DNA from: Orobanche coerulescens
Taxonomy: Eukaryota; Streptophyta; Magnoliopsida; Lamiales; Orobanchaceae
Assembly (NCBI GenBank): GCA_033398695.1
Contig: CM065804.1
Span: 53,103,501-53,167,500 of the forward strand
Length of the DNA: 64,000 bases
Direction: 5' to 3'
In this document: piece by piece, positions 10,621 to 22,089 of the stretch
How positions within the stretch are numbered: position 1 is the stretch's first letter
Layout of the letters: each line of letters opens with the position of its first letter
Made by a program: the position numbers and the translations under genes
The notes under the pieces: model-generated
What the model was told of the DNA's origin: nothing
The model's input: only the letters and a program-made list of their open reading frames with translations
The model's database searches: none

Positions 10621-12040
10621 TTCGTGTAACACCCCCAAGATATTCGAGGTGTATTACAGCGCCGTGGACCCCTACATGGGACCAACCAGGCTAACACAAG
10701 AAAACACCACTCGACTAACCGTCTCGGTTAGCAAGGAAACAATTGTTAACAACAAGAACATAAAACAACACGTCCGGTACAACCGGCATAATAAACATCA
10801 ATCGACAAATACAGTAACTCCAACGAAGACCAATCACAATCCGAAAGGAAAAGCCTAAGTACTCGCGAGTACAATCTATAAGTTTACAATTTGGAAAACA
10901 TCCACATCAAAGAGACAGTAGGAAATAACAAGACTCAATTGCACATGTCAACAACCTTGGCCGACATCGTCGTACCATCCCAGCACCCGATCGTCTGGCT
11001 GAACATAACCTGAAATCCATAACAAGAATTTCCCCAAAACGGGTCCCCAAAGGGGTTAGCAATTACGCTAGTACAAGTATTCATGGCAAACCAATCGCCT
11101 ACACATTTCATAGTACATGCACCAATATCACTTTCAAAAGCCAAAACCAGACATATCTTTTCCGGAAACAAACAGTCAAACAATTTGCCTTGGGAACAGA
11201 GTAATATCATTGATCCCGCCCGAGGCCTCTAAGGACCCTCCCGAGCTGGCCATATCGTAAAAAAAAACACGCACATGCATCGCCTTGGGAACAGAGTAAT
11301 ATCATTGATCCACCCGAGGCCTCTAAGGACCCTCCCAAGCTGGCAAGCTAAACAAACTCATGAATCCAGGACTCAACCCTTTGGATTCCCTCCTTGATCC
11401 CGTCGGACCAACCCGAGGTGAGCAAATCACACACAAAATACATTACCATTCCACGTTAAGCATAAAGGTTTCCAAAAATATTTGCCTTGAATAATTGACG
11501 ACGCAACGAACGGAAAGGAAAGTCACCGACGAACGCTAGGAACCAACAAAACCAAACCTAACGATTCGAAGAATACAATCACAACCATTTCTAAACGAAT
11601 ATGTAATTGGAATACACCCGAAAACCCGCCTACGATTCATGTATATTCGTATATAAACAACAACGAGGGCGGACCACAACCAAACTCTCTCTATTCCATA
11701 AAAACCACGAAATATACCATGAATCCGTAGGGAAACTAAGAATACCAACAAGATTAATCATATTCATCATGGATTAATCAACAAAACGGAATGAATCGGA
11801 CAAAAACGCGAAAACCCCCAAATCTCCCCAAAAGTAGGGTTCTAAAGATCTAACCTTGATTCGCTGGATCGAAGGATGTTATAGGATGATTGATTGATGT
11901 TATGAACTCAAGAACTTCATGGATTTGTTGTCAAACATCATGGCTCCAAGATCTCCAAGTCTCCAGCCGCGGAAGAGAAAGGGAGGAAATGAAAAACGAG
12001 AGGAAATGTGATCATCTGTCACATTTATATCTTGGCGGAC

Positions 12041-12282
12041 TAGCGTGCGCTAAGTGCCGAGCTAGCGACGCTTATCGCCTGTGCCGCAGCCTCCGAAGAC
12101 ACCGCCGCTGTGTAGCGCAGCCTTTCGGCCGTAGCGTGCGCTACCTTCCGGTCGTAGCGTACGCAGTGTCCGGCAGTAGCGTGTGCTACCTGCCGATCAG
12201 CTGAGTCCAGTACCCCCACTGCCTTACTGCCTCGGCCCGCTAGCGCGCAGACAACTGGCCGTAGCGTGCGCTACCTCCCGGC
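12041..12282 (-). promoter_or_regulatory. Palindrome array of the 3' LTR, left part, with TATA box
   Basis: Repeats of the 12-mer TAGCGTGCGCTA and variants start at 12041 and 12064 and continue to the hAT insertion point, resuming at 13231-13275. The TATA box on the minus strand (ATATAAATG, about 12032-12024) lies directly downstream. The array is more degraded than its partner in the 5' LTR and has one fewer 23-bp unit beyond the insertion point. Confidence 0.75.
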
Positions 12283-13230
12283 TAGGGGTGTTACCGGTCC
12301 GGTTCGGTCCGGGTATTGGCTTAGCGGGCTGGACTTAAGGTTACCGGTATACTTAACCGGACGGTAAGCAATCGGTTCTAATGTCGAACCGAAACCGTCC
12401 TAAGCCTAACGGTACTTTAGACCCGAGACCAGAAGACCCGAACCGGTTAAGAACCGATAAGACCCGGTTCGTGTACTCATTAATTACCCAAACAGGCCGA
12501 AAAATTACTCGTGAAGGGTTAAAAAATCTGCATAACTTAAGTTTCAAAATACATAGAGAAATTAAGTACATCTCAATTAGAGCTTCACAACATATTCTTT
12601 ATAGACGCGAAATAGATAGACAAATTTTAAATAATTTCAATAGCTACTTTGCAGTTACATTCAAAATTCCAGCCTCCGAACAGGTTCATCATAGGCTCAA
12701 AAAGATCATATCCAGGTTCTCCAATCATCTTAGGATCTCTAGAGTCTGATGAAGCGCTGTCTCCATTTTCGAACTAAATTAAAAAATAATATCTAAAAGT
12801 TCGTATCACAAACAAATAAACAACAAAGTCGTTCAAAGGTACAATAAATCAGAATAATGAGAGTTCATAAATTACTTGCCCAAAATCGTAGTTCAAACGC
12901 TCTTCATCTGTTTCAAGCTAAATAAATGAATACAATTGCCAGTACTGAATAGTAAGAAGAGAACATATACATAAATCGTTTAGTTCTTATACCTGGACCT
13001 TAAGGATATGTTTGGTATGACTTACGAGTAAGGATATATTTGGTATACATAAAATAATTGAAAAATTACCGGGTTTTTTACCGGGTTACCGGTTTCGGTC
13101 CTTATCGGTTTCGGTTCTTATTACAGTACTAGTATCCGGACCGCTAACGTTTCGGGTGAGTATCGGTCTCGGGTATTATCGGGAGGTTCTCGGGCGGTTC
13201 TCGAGTATACTTGGACCGCTAACAGCCCTA
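12283..13230. mobile_element. Non-autonomous hAT element inside the LTR array, perfect 8-bp TSD
   Basis: It starts TAGGGGTGTTACCGGTCC and ends GGACCGCTAACAGCCCTA; the two ends are inverted repeats with two mismatches in 18. CTCCCGGC flanks both sides (12275-12282 and 13231-13238). The empty site is visible in the other LTR near 20986. The ends carry repeated CCGGTT/GGTTCGG words, the interior is AT-rich, and no transposase is encoded. The 122-residue open frame at 12381-12749 has no recognisable domain. Confidence 0.93.
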
Positions 13231-13448
13231 CTCCCGGCCGTAGCGTGCGCTACCTTCCTGCCGTAGCGTGCGCTATGCCGGTTCCTGCCGCACCCGTCCG
13301 GCTAGTGCCCGCAATCGTCCGGCCAAAACCCGCAACCGTCCGGCCAGTGCCTGACCACCAGGGCTCGAAGACTCGATTTCCAACAACGTACGGAACGAAC
13401 ACGACGAAAGCTCGCAGACAACATCAACGACCCGAAATGAAAACATAA

Positions 13449-15265
13449 CAACAACAACAACATCTAAGCATTAGTCCCAAAATGATTTGGGGTCGGCTAA
13501 CATGAATCAAACTTTGAAAAAGTCAATAATCGTTACATAAATAACATAAAAGGAAAAAGAGGGAAAAAGTAGAGAAAAAAGCAAATAAAAAAAGAGAATG
13601 AATGTAAAAAAAAAAAAGAAAAAAAAAAGAAAAAAGAAAAAAGAAAAAAAAAATCCTGAAAAATAAATTAAAAGATAACATGAAATAAAAGAAAAAAGGA
13701 ATTTAAAAAAAAAAAGGAATCAGACTCCATCCACAATCCGTATTCTTTCCCGCCACATTTGCCTCTCCATCGCCATACTTTCTCCAATTCCAAGAAGCCG
13801 CATATCATTTTCAATCATCTTTATCCAAGTTTTCTTGGGTCATCCTCTACCTTTCACAACATTACTTGTTCCCCAACTCTCTAGCCTCCTCAATGGGGCA
13901 TAAATAGGTCTTCTTCTCACATGACCAAACCATCGTAATCGATTCTCCTTCATCTTGTCTTCTATAGACGCAACTCTTACCTTCTCTCTGATCACCTCAT
14001 TTCTGAGCCGATCCTTTTTTGTATGCCCACACATCCATCGTAGCATACGCATCTCTGCCACATTCATCTTTTGAACGTGACACTGTTTTACAGCCCAACA
14101 CTCGGTGCCATATAACAGCGCAGGCCTAATTGCCGTGCGGTAAAATTTACCCTTTAATCTATGAGGCATGCCAGGATCACATAAAACCCCTGTGGCACTC
14201 TTCCACTTCAACCACCCTGCCTTTATTCTATGAGCCACATCGCCATCTAGCTCTCCATCCTTTTGGATAATAGATCCAAGATACCGAAAGAAAGTGGATC
14301 CATGAACAACTTTCCCATCAAATGTGATCATCCCCGCCTCTCTATCACTGTTTTCGCTAAACCTACACTCCATATATTCGGATCTTATACACTTTCGGCC
14401 TAAAGCCTCGAGCTTCCAAAGTATCCCTCCAAAGTTCTAATTTCTGTTACACTCCAACCTTCGTTTAATCAATCAACACAATATCATCTGCGAACATCAT
14501 ACACCACGGAACGTCATTTTGAATTTCTCTTGTCAATTCGTCCATGACTATGGCAAAGAGAAAAGGACTAAGAGCAGATCCTTGATGCACCCCAATCGTA
14601 ATAGGAAATTCTTCTGTCCTCCCAACATTAGTACGTACACTTGTACTAGCTCCCTCATACATGTCCTTTATAATGTCAATATATTTCCGCGATACACCCT
14701 TCTTTGCTAAGGCCCACCAAAGTACTTCTCTTGGTACTTTATCATATGCCTTCTCTAAATCAATAAAAACCATATGCAGATCTTTCTTTTTATCTCGATA
14801 ATATTCCATCAACTGCCGGATAAGATAAATTGCTTCCATGGTCGATCTTCCAGGCATAAATCCAAACTGATTTTCTATTATCTTCACACATTTCCTGATC
14901 CTTTGTTCAATCACTCGTTCCCACAACTTCATGGTATGACTCATTAGTTTAATTACGCGATAATTAGAACAATCTTGAACATCATCTTTGTTCTTATACA
15001 AAGGGACGAGAATACTTTTCCTCCATGCTGATGGCATCTTATTGCTTCTCCAAATCTTATTGAAAATCATAGTTACCCATTCGATCCCTCTCTCCCCCAA
15101 ACACCTCCAAACTTCAATAGGTATACCATCTGGTCCTTCTGCTTTCTTTGACCCCATCTTCTTCAATGCAATTGTCACTTCACCCTTTTGAATTCTTCTC
15201 TTAAACTCTCGGTTAACCATACTTGAGGGGATGTTTAAATTCCCAATATCTTGTTCTTGATGGCC
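13449..15265 (-). mobile_element. 5'-truncated RTE-type LINE with 14-bp TSD
   Basis: AAATGAAAACATAA occurs exactly at 13435-13448 and 15266-15279, and the empty site is present in the other LTR near 21195. The 3' end, on the left, is a (TTG)n tail preceded by the text GATTTGGGGTCGGCTAACATG in the complementary reading, the well-known 3' end of plant RTE LINEs. The element is truncated at its 5' end: the endonuclease and the start of RT are missing. Confidence 0.93.
13840..15220 (-). pseudogene. RTE LINE reverse transcriptase, frame-shifted
   Basis: The first part (15220-14465) carries RT motifs in order: K-A-E-G-P-D-G-I-P near residue 28, [27 protein letters not shown] (first catalytic Asp), [10 protein letters not shown] and F-A-D-D-I-V-L-I-D (catalytic Asp pair intact). 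After a break near 14465-14373 the second part continues with R-Y-L-G-S-I-I, Y-G-T-E-C-W-A, R-M-L-R-W-M-C-G-H-T and N-R-L-R-W-F-G-H-V-R-R-R-P, the RTE C-terminal signature. The RT core is well kept, but the frameshift and the missing 5' end make this copy dead. Confidence 0.9.
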
Positions 15266-15684
15266 TAAATGAAAACATAATGCAATAATTAATCATACGC
15301 GGCCAAGAAACGGGTCGAGACAACAATTACAGATACGGATACCCGTAACTTTCAAGAAATTACAAAATGGCCCAAAACGCCCGGAAATCACGATACGTGA
15401 TCGAATAACCAAACCGAAGTTCACAACACGTCTAACAAAGTTAAACGGACTTACAGGAAACTCGAAACAGCAGTTTCGAACGAGATTCGCAAGAATCAAA
15501 CTCAAGTGCGGAAAAGTCGCTAAAAAGCACGGAACTCAACAAAACGACACCGAAACGAACTCGGATGTCAAAAAGTGTAGAATTAATCATTCTCAGAATG
15601 ATGAAACGGTCATGAGCGAGTCGTCAAAATGGACTCCGGCCGAAAAAATAAATTTACCAAAAATCGAAAATTGCGGATATTACG

Positions 15685-15702
15685 TTCTACCCTCCTTAAA
15701 AG
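15685..15702 (-). other. Polypurine tract of the Tekay-like element
   Basis: On the minus strand CTTTTAAGGAGGGTAGAA directly precedes the 3' LTR. The text upstream (TTTCGGGACGAAACTTC) is the standard sequence between pol and PPT in Tekay/Del-type elements, so the 3' end of the internal region derives from a coding relative. Confidence 0.85.
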
Positions 15703-18400
15703 AAGTTTCGTCCCGAAACTTAAAACAAGTAGGGAGAAGCAATATCCCGCCATGAAAACTCAATGACATACGCAAGAAACGCTTAACTAACGCCCAACGG
15801 CGAAACGTTACAAACAACGCAACGGAATATACGGTGTGAAAACACGCTCCACGACGACCAACACAACGTCGCCGTTAGGGATATAATAAAACCAACAAAT
15901 GACAAGCATCATCAAATGGATAATACAATCAAGTCAATTATCCGAACAATCACAAAACACAATGAACGGAAATCAATACGGTTGACCAACCCAACGGTTC
16001 ATCAATCAAAACGCGAGCCAAACGCTGAACAAATACGGAATTCCACCGCCCAAGGGTTGGAAGATCGAAAACGAGAGTAATTTCCCGAACTTAAGGGAAT
16101 TACGAAGGAGCCTGAATGCTCGACAATCACGAAATGAGAACAAAAACCGAACAAACAAACGATCGAGACAACAAAAATCGAACAATCATGTCCGAAACAC
16201 GAAGGATAATAAAATTCAAACAACAACTACGAGGATGATCTAGTGAGAACTACAAGACATGCATTCCCATAAGATCCACAGGAAAGGGAATAGCGATTGA
16301 AAAGTCACAACGACAAACGAGTTATTCCGAAACAATACCACACTCGTTCGATCAACAAAAGCAAGGGGCAGGACAAGCTCAGAAATGTCAACGAACATAA
16401 TGAGTCAACAAAATCGAAAACACAAGAGTTCCAAATCCGATCCACTTCGAATAAAAGAACTAATAGAACCAGATGATGTCACTCCCGAACAAGGTTCACA
16501 AGAATCGAACCGAACCCGAAAAAGTCACAGCGATAATCAGATCGACCCACAACAAGGTCGCAGCTCGTTCGGACGATGAAACCGAAATACAGAACAAGTT
16601 CATAAAGTATCAACGAAAATGAGCGAATCGATAGACTGGAGAAAGAGAAAATACATAAGTCAAAATAGTACGGGTATTACCTTTGACCTCGCCCCCGAAA
16701 CTCACAACAACAGAACCAAGGTAACAATACAACAAGCAACCGACACAACGCGGAACAATCACCGATGCACACAATCATACCAACCCGAGCTCTAACAGCT
16801 CACATATATGCGATAACGAATAAACCGCTACGAGGCGACAACATCCAATACCAAAATCACACCTCTCACAGAGGCTACCACGACAATTGTGTGGCAAACG
16901 ACTCAACGCTCACACCACCAATTCAACCACAACTCGGGGGTTAACACCCTAACGAGAGTACGAACATCACACATATATTCCCGGACCGCAAATAGGAATG
17001 ATAGGTTTTGAAAATGAAAACCACCTTTTGAAAATAATTTGCAGGCACCAGTTGATCTTGAGTATCATATATCAAAAAGTAGTACAAACATCGTCATCGA
17101 GACTTTTTAAAAAAAAAAAAATCATCTTGCGTTTGATAAAAAAAATGAAGACACCTTTCTGTAAATTAAAACTTTTCAGCAATATTCGACCTTCGGGTCT
17201 AAGCGAATGCGTTTCTAAATCATTAGAAATATCTCAAAATATTTTGATCCTCAAAGTAGAATAATTTTGAAATATAGCGTGGCGCCAGTAGGCATCTTGA
17301 GAACACTGTGAGAAAATAATTCATTTTAAAAGTACGTCTCGAGGTTTATTTTCTAAGATACTCAAGGTTTTTCAGAAGTACAATAGGCCAAAATGCCCAA
17401 AATTCGCACGTATCAACATTCACTTAAACACATCATATCACACGCATCAAATCGTTCAAAATCACGACAGTGATATACAATCCTTAGGATATGTTTAACA
17501 ACATCGTTAAAACAACAATCGGTTTATCAAAACTGGATGGAAAACAACATCAAGAACAAAACTCCAAAAAGTCAACTCTAGGGATTCAAGAAAAATACCT
17601 AGATTCGGCGAAGAACAATGGATTAGATGATGTTAAAAATCATCTAGGATACTCCAAAACACCTTTGGATGGAAGAAAAATCAGCCCAGATGCGAACCCT
17701 AGTCGCTACGTCTCAAACTCATGGAGGAAGAAGAAGAAATGAAGAAAATGCAACTTCTAGACTGGTGTTCAGTATTTCTACTGGACACAATTAGCGTGCG
17801 CTAATCATTAAGGGTAGCGTGCGCTATCACGGCACCAAACAAAACTCCTGACCAAAAATACACTGTTAGCGTGCGCTAACCCCAAGTGTTAGCGTGCGCT
17901 AACGAGAACTTCAGACCCAGTCCAGTAGCTCCTGGACTGCCCTGAACTACCAGGTAGCATGCGCTATCCTCCCTTTAGCGTTCTACCAACGCACTCTCGC
18001 GCGCGCTAGCCGCAAAGCGTAGCGTGCGCTAACGACTCACAGAGACAGCAACAGAACATATCAAAAAAATTACATGCCGTAAACCCTTCTCACAAGGATT
18101 TATCAGCCGGTGACACATTCCCACGTCATTTCGAAAATGCTAAAAAGACCAATGACGGTAATATTTTCCAAAACTCACAAACTCATTTGTCAAACCGTCA
18201 TAAAATGTTCAAGGCCAAAATGCCAAAACTTGATTTAGGGAATCGGTTTTACGAAATAAAACTCAGCTTGCAAAATACCGAAAGCCGTTTGACATAACTC
18301 ACGCAGCGGATAAAATGCGGTTCGAAAATACATCAGCAGCGACGACACTCCTCGTATAAACCAAATACGAGAGTCGAATAAACACATATCGTGAAATCAA
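15703..18400 (-). other. Non-coding internal region with a second palindrome array
   Basis: No retroviral domain is found in any frame; open frames such as 16002-16226 are short and unconserved. At 17792-18031 the 12-mer TAGCGTGCGCTA recurs (starts 17792, 17815, 17867, 17890, 17955, 18020), with two 23-base pairs, as in the LTR. This suggests that part of the internal region derives from an older, related LTR or that the array was duplicated. Confidence 0.6.
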
Positions 18401-19308
18401 AATCCACAGAAGGATTGCATCATTTAACGACTAATCATACAAATAACTCGTGTCACACGAGGCACAACACAAGGAAGGGAGTTTTACATCCATAGGTCGC
18501 ACGTAAGTGACGACCGCCCCTCGATACTAATCACGACCAATGATCTCAAACGACGCGTCGCGATGCGACTAAGTCCATCAATTCCCGAACACACGCATAT
18601 ACGGCATTCAAAAATCACCAGTTCAACAAGCGCAACTCGGAAACACTAATTCCAAGCATATGTCAAACTTATCTCTTTAAGTTTAACAGCATAACTAATG
18701 AACACCGATTCGAACACGTGTCGAAACCATCTATGTGAGTTTCTCAACAAACTCTGCCATCGATACCTTTTCCGGAACATATCAATGTTCAAGACTTCCA
18801 CATCATACTGCACCCCTCAGTGTCCAAACCATCAGTACATTCGGCTCAACATACATTTTGTATATCGCAATTATCAAACACAGATTCCATCATACAACAA
18901 AAGACTAGAGAGTCAAGCCCTCTCACAATATACCATAGAGCAAATCACGGATCTTTCGATCACCAACGATCCCACCAACGCTAGGAAGTTTAGCGATGGA
19001 AGGCTCGCAAGACGACAAACGGTCAAGCCCAGAACGGCGCACATACTCCAGAGAGATAAAGGACTACGCAATACTAGAATCAAAAGTACACGAACCGGAT
19101 GGATAAAAAAAAACAACTCGACGATGAGTACGAGAGAGACAATCACAGTTCAAGAAGTGGAAATACAATACGAGGAAACAAGAGAATCGAGTAAGGAAAA
19201 CTTACGAGCACTGGATGTACTGAGATGCCGGCAGCGGTGTGACAATGTGCAAAACAAAACACAAATAGACCCAAATAACTGACAAGCCTAGGTATCCATA
19301 AACCTAGA
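18401..19308 (-). other. 5' leader of the Tekay-like element
   Basis: Between the PBS and about 18400 the sequence matches the leaders of the gypsy units at 31211-31805 and 33020-33603 (shared words on the plus strand include GGAGTT.TACATCCA.AGGTCGCACG and CTCGATACTAATCACGACC). A 194-codon open frame at 18698-19282 on the plus strand is antisense to the element and has no recognisable domain, so it is not called as a gene. Confidence 0.65.
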
Positions 19309-19320
19309 GCTCCGATACCA
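19309..19320 (-). other. Primer-binding site (initiator tRNA-Met)
   Basis: The minus strand reads TGGTATCGGAGC five bases inside the LTR end; the canonical plant sequence is TGGTATCAGAGC. It fixes element orientation and identifies 19326-21607 as the 5' LTR. Confidence 0.92.
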
Positions 19321-19325
19321 TTTTC

Positions 19326-21607
19326 TGTAACACCCCCAAGATATTCGAGGTGTATTACAGCGCCGTGGACCCCTACATGGGACCCAACAGGCTAACACAA
19401 GAAAACACCACTCGACTAACCGTCTCGGTTAGCAAGGAAACAATTGTTAACAACAAGAACATAAAACAACACGTCCGGTACAACCGGCATAATAAACATC
19501 AACCGACAAATACAGTAACTCCAACGAAGACCAATCACAATCCGAAAGGAAAAGCCTAAGTACTCGCGAGTACAATCTATAAGTTTACAATTTGGAAAAC
19601 ATCCACATCAAAGAGACAGTAGGAAATAACAAGACTCAATTGCACATGTCAACAACCTTGGCCGACATCCTCGTACCATCCCAGCGCCCGATCGTCTGAC
19701 TGAACATAACCTGAAATCCATAACAAGAATTTCCCCAAAACGGGTCCCCAAAGGGGTTAGCAATTACGCTAGTACAAGTATTCAAGGCAAACCAATCGCT
19801 TACACATTTCATAGTACATGCACCAATATCACTTTCAAAAGCCAAAACAAGACATGTCTTTTCCGGAAACAAACAGTCAAACAATTTGCCTTGGGAACAG
19901 AGTAATATCATTGATCCCGCCCGAGGCCTCTAAGGACCCTCCCGAGCTGACCATATCGTAAAACAAAACATGCACATGCATCGCCTTGGGAACAGAGTAA
20001 TATCATTGATCCCGCCCGAGGCCTCTAAGGACCCTCCCGAGCTGGCTAGCTAAACAAACTCATGAATCCAGGACTCAAACCTTTAGATTCCCTCCTTGAT
20101 CCCGTCGGACCAACCCGAGGTGAGCAAATCACACACAAAATACATTACCATTCCACGTTAAGCATAAAGGTTTCCAAAAATACTTGCCTTGAATAATTGA
20201 CGACGCAACGAACGGAAAGGAAAGTCACCGACGAACGCTAGGAACCAATGAAACCGAACCTAACGATTCGAAGAATACAATCACAACCATTTCTAAATGA
20301 ATATGGAATTGGAATACACCCGAAAACCCGCCTACGATTCATGTATATTCGTATATAAACAACAACGAGGGAGGACCACAACCAAACCCTCTCGATTCCG
20401 TAAAAACCACGAAATATACCATGAATCCGTAGGGAAACTAAGAATACCAACAAGATTAATCATATTCATCATGAATTAATCAAAAAAACGGAATGAATCG
20501 GATAAAAACACGAAAACCCCCAAATCTCCCCAAAAGTAGGGTTCTAAAGATCTAACCTTGATTCGCTGGATCGAAGGATGTTATAGGATGATTGATTGAT
20601 GTTATGAACTCAAGAACTTCATGGATTTGTTGCCAAACATCATGGCTCCAAGATCTCCAAGTCTCCAGCCGCGGAAGAGAAAGGGAGGAAATGAAAAACG
20701 AGAGGAAATGTGACTGCCCTGTCACATTTATACTCGGCCGGACTAGCGTGCGCTAGTCTGCCGAGCTAGCGTACGCTATCGGCCCAGGCCGCAGTCCAGA
20801 GACACTGCTCGGCTAGGTAGCGCGCGCAGCCTTTCGACCGTAGCGTGCGCTACCTGCCGGTCGTAGCGTACGCAGTGTCCGGCAGTAGCGTGCGCTACCT
20901 GCCGATCCGCTGAGTCCAGTATCCCCACTGCCTTACTGCCTCGGCCCGCTAGCGCGCGCAGACAACCGGCCGTAGCTTGCGCTACCTCCCGGCCGTAGCG
21001 TGCGCTGCCTTCCGGCCGTAGCATGCGCTACCTTCCGGCCGTAGCGTGCGCTACACCGGTTCCTGCCGCACCCGTCCGGCCAAAACCCGCAACCGTCCGG
21101 CCAGTGCCTGACCACTAGGGCTCGACGACTCGATTTCCGAAAACGTACGGAACGAGCACGATGAAAAGCTCGCGGACAACATCAATGACCCGAAATGAAA
21201 ACATAATACAATAATTAATCATACGCGGCCAAGAAACGGGTAGAGACAACAATTACACATACGGATACCCGTAACTTTCAAGAAATTACAAAATGGCCCA
21301 AAATGCCCGGAAATCACGATATGTGATCGAATAACCAAACCGATGTTCACAACACGTCTAACAAAGTTAAACGGACTTACAGAAACTCAAATCATAGCTT
21401 CAATGAGATTCGCAAGAATCGAACTCAAGTGCGGAAAAGTCGCTAAAAAGCACGGAACTCAACAAAACAACACCGAAACGAACTCGGATGTCAAAAAGTG
21501 TAGAATTAATCATTCTCAGAATGACGAAACATTCATGAGCGAGTCGTCAAAATGGACTCCGGCCAAAAAAAGAAATTTACCGAAAATCGAAAATTGCGGA
21601 TATTAGA
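19326..21607 (-). repeat. 5' LTR of the Tekay-like element, 2282 bp, uninterrupted
   Basis: It begins TGTAACACCCCCAAG and ends GGATATTAGA (terminal CA mutated to GA). This is the empty-site reference for both insertions in the other LTR. U3 with the palindrome array lies at the right; the TATA box is near 20726-20733; R/U5 runs left to 19326. Confidence 0.92.
20726..21053 (-). promoter_or_regulatory. LTR promoter: TATA box with 11-copy, 23-bp-phased palindrome array
   Basis: The minus-strand TATA box (GTATAAATG) is at about 20733-20725. Immediately upstream, 12-mers related to TAGCGTGCGCTA start at 20744, 20767, 20818, 20841, 20864, 20886, 20950, 20973, 20996, 21019 and 21042. Most neighbours are 23 bases apart (12-bp core plus 11-bp spacer, often CCTTCCGGCCG). 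One copy, TAGCGTACGCTA, is a perfect palindrome. The position directly upstream of a TATA box suggests an enhancer array; function is inferred. Confidence 0.8.
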
Positions 21608-22069
21608 GTCCGTACGACATGTGTGATTGCAATGTTAGACATATTGAGATTTATTATCTTGTGTACTGACCTTGTGGTCTTGGACAAAATATATTTTATC
21701 GTATCTTTGGTCGTGGGAAGGATTAAGCACCAAAAGGGGACAGAGAAGAGCCTCCAGGATACTAGTCAAGGGCCCGAGTCTTCTTGATTCTAGATGTATT
21801 TTTTATTTCTGTTGTATTTGTACTCTTTTATATTTGTGCTTGTTTTGGTCTACCCATCTTCATATGGATTACACTTGTATTCTTGTTGATCATGGATTGA
21901 TTGACGTTTGTTAGCCAGAATATTGTATAAACTCCTCGTCGGAGTATTTGATAACATAAATGTGGTTCAATATTCCAATTATGTTACGTTGATTTCTAAA
22001 TTATTGTTCGCCTGGTAGGTCCCAGTTGGGGACATAACATTATAATAACTATTGGGTTTTAGGTGTTAC
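21608..22069 (+). other. Gypsy LTR tail remnant
   Basis: The stretch is non-coding. It ends with CGCCTGGTAGGTCCCAG and then TTTTAGGTGTTACA, resembling the R/U5 end of the Tekay-like LTR at 31130-31193 (GCCTGGTAGATCCTCA, GGGGGTGTTAC). I read it as the plus-strand tail of an old LTR. No clear left boundary. Confidence 0.4.
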
Positions 22070-22089
22070 ACTGGGCTATTACAACCACT

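Larger units (their letters stand above)
10625..15684 (-). repeat. 3' LTR of the Tekay-like element, with two nested insertions
   Basis: This LTR reads TGTAAC at 10625 and ends ATTACG at 15684 (terminal CA mutated to CG). Without the hAT element (12283-13230) and the LINE (13449-15265) it collapses to about 2.3 kb, the size of the other LTR. Differences from 19326-21607 are sparse in 10625-11990 but dense across the palindrome array. Confidence 0.9.
10625..21607 (-). mobile_element. Non-autonomous Tekay/Del-type LTR retrotransposon (LARD-like), minus strand
   Basis: Two long direct repeats (10625-15684 with later insertions, and 19326-21607) both begin TGTAACACCCCC on the plus strand and end with a degenerate ...GGATATTACA. 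A PBS for initiator tRNA-Met on the minus strand (19309-19320) and a polypurine tract (15685-15702) place the 5' LTR at the right end. The target duplication is GTTCG (10620-10624) and GTCCG (21608-21612), with one change. The 3.6-kb internal region has no gag, protease, RT or integrase that I can recognise, so it must depend on an autonomous partner. LTR ends, PPT text and leader match chromovirus (Tekay/Del) elements. The LTRs are nearly identical outside the palindrome array, suggesting a fairly recent insertion. Confidence 0.88.

Noticed and set aside
12381..12749. 122-codon frame inside the hAT element as a transposase remnant
   Set aside because: No hAT dimerisation or DDE text; it covers the GC-rich arm and AT-rich core only.
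18698..19282. 194-codon plus-strand open frame in the leader of the Tekay-like element
   Set aside because: Antisense to the element, no domain, and not recognisable in the matching leaders at 31211 and 33020.
19309..19320. tRNA gene fragments at sites reading TGGTATCRGAGC
   Set aside because: They are primer-binding sites next to LTR ends; no cloverleaf can be built around them.
20744..21053. Array of 12-mers with 11-bp spacers as a CRISPR array
   Set aside because: Spacers are themselves repeated (CCTTCCGGCCG), and the array sits in an LTR promoter of a plant element.
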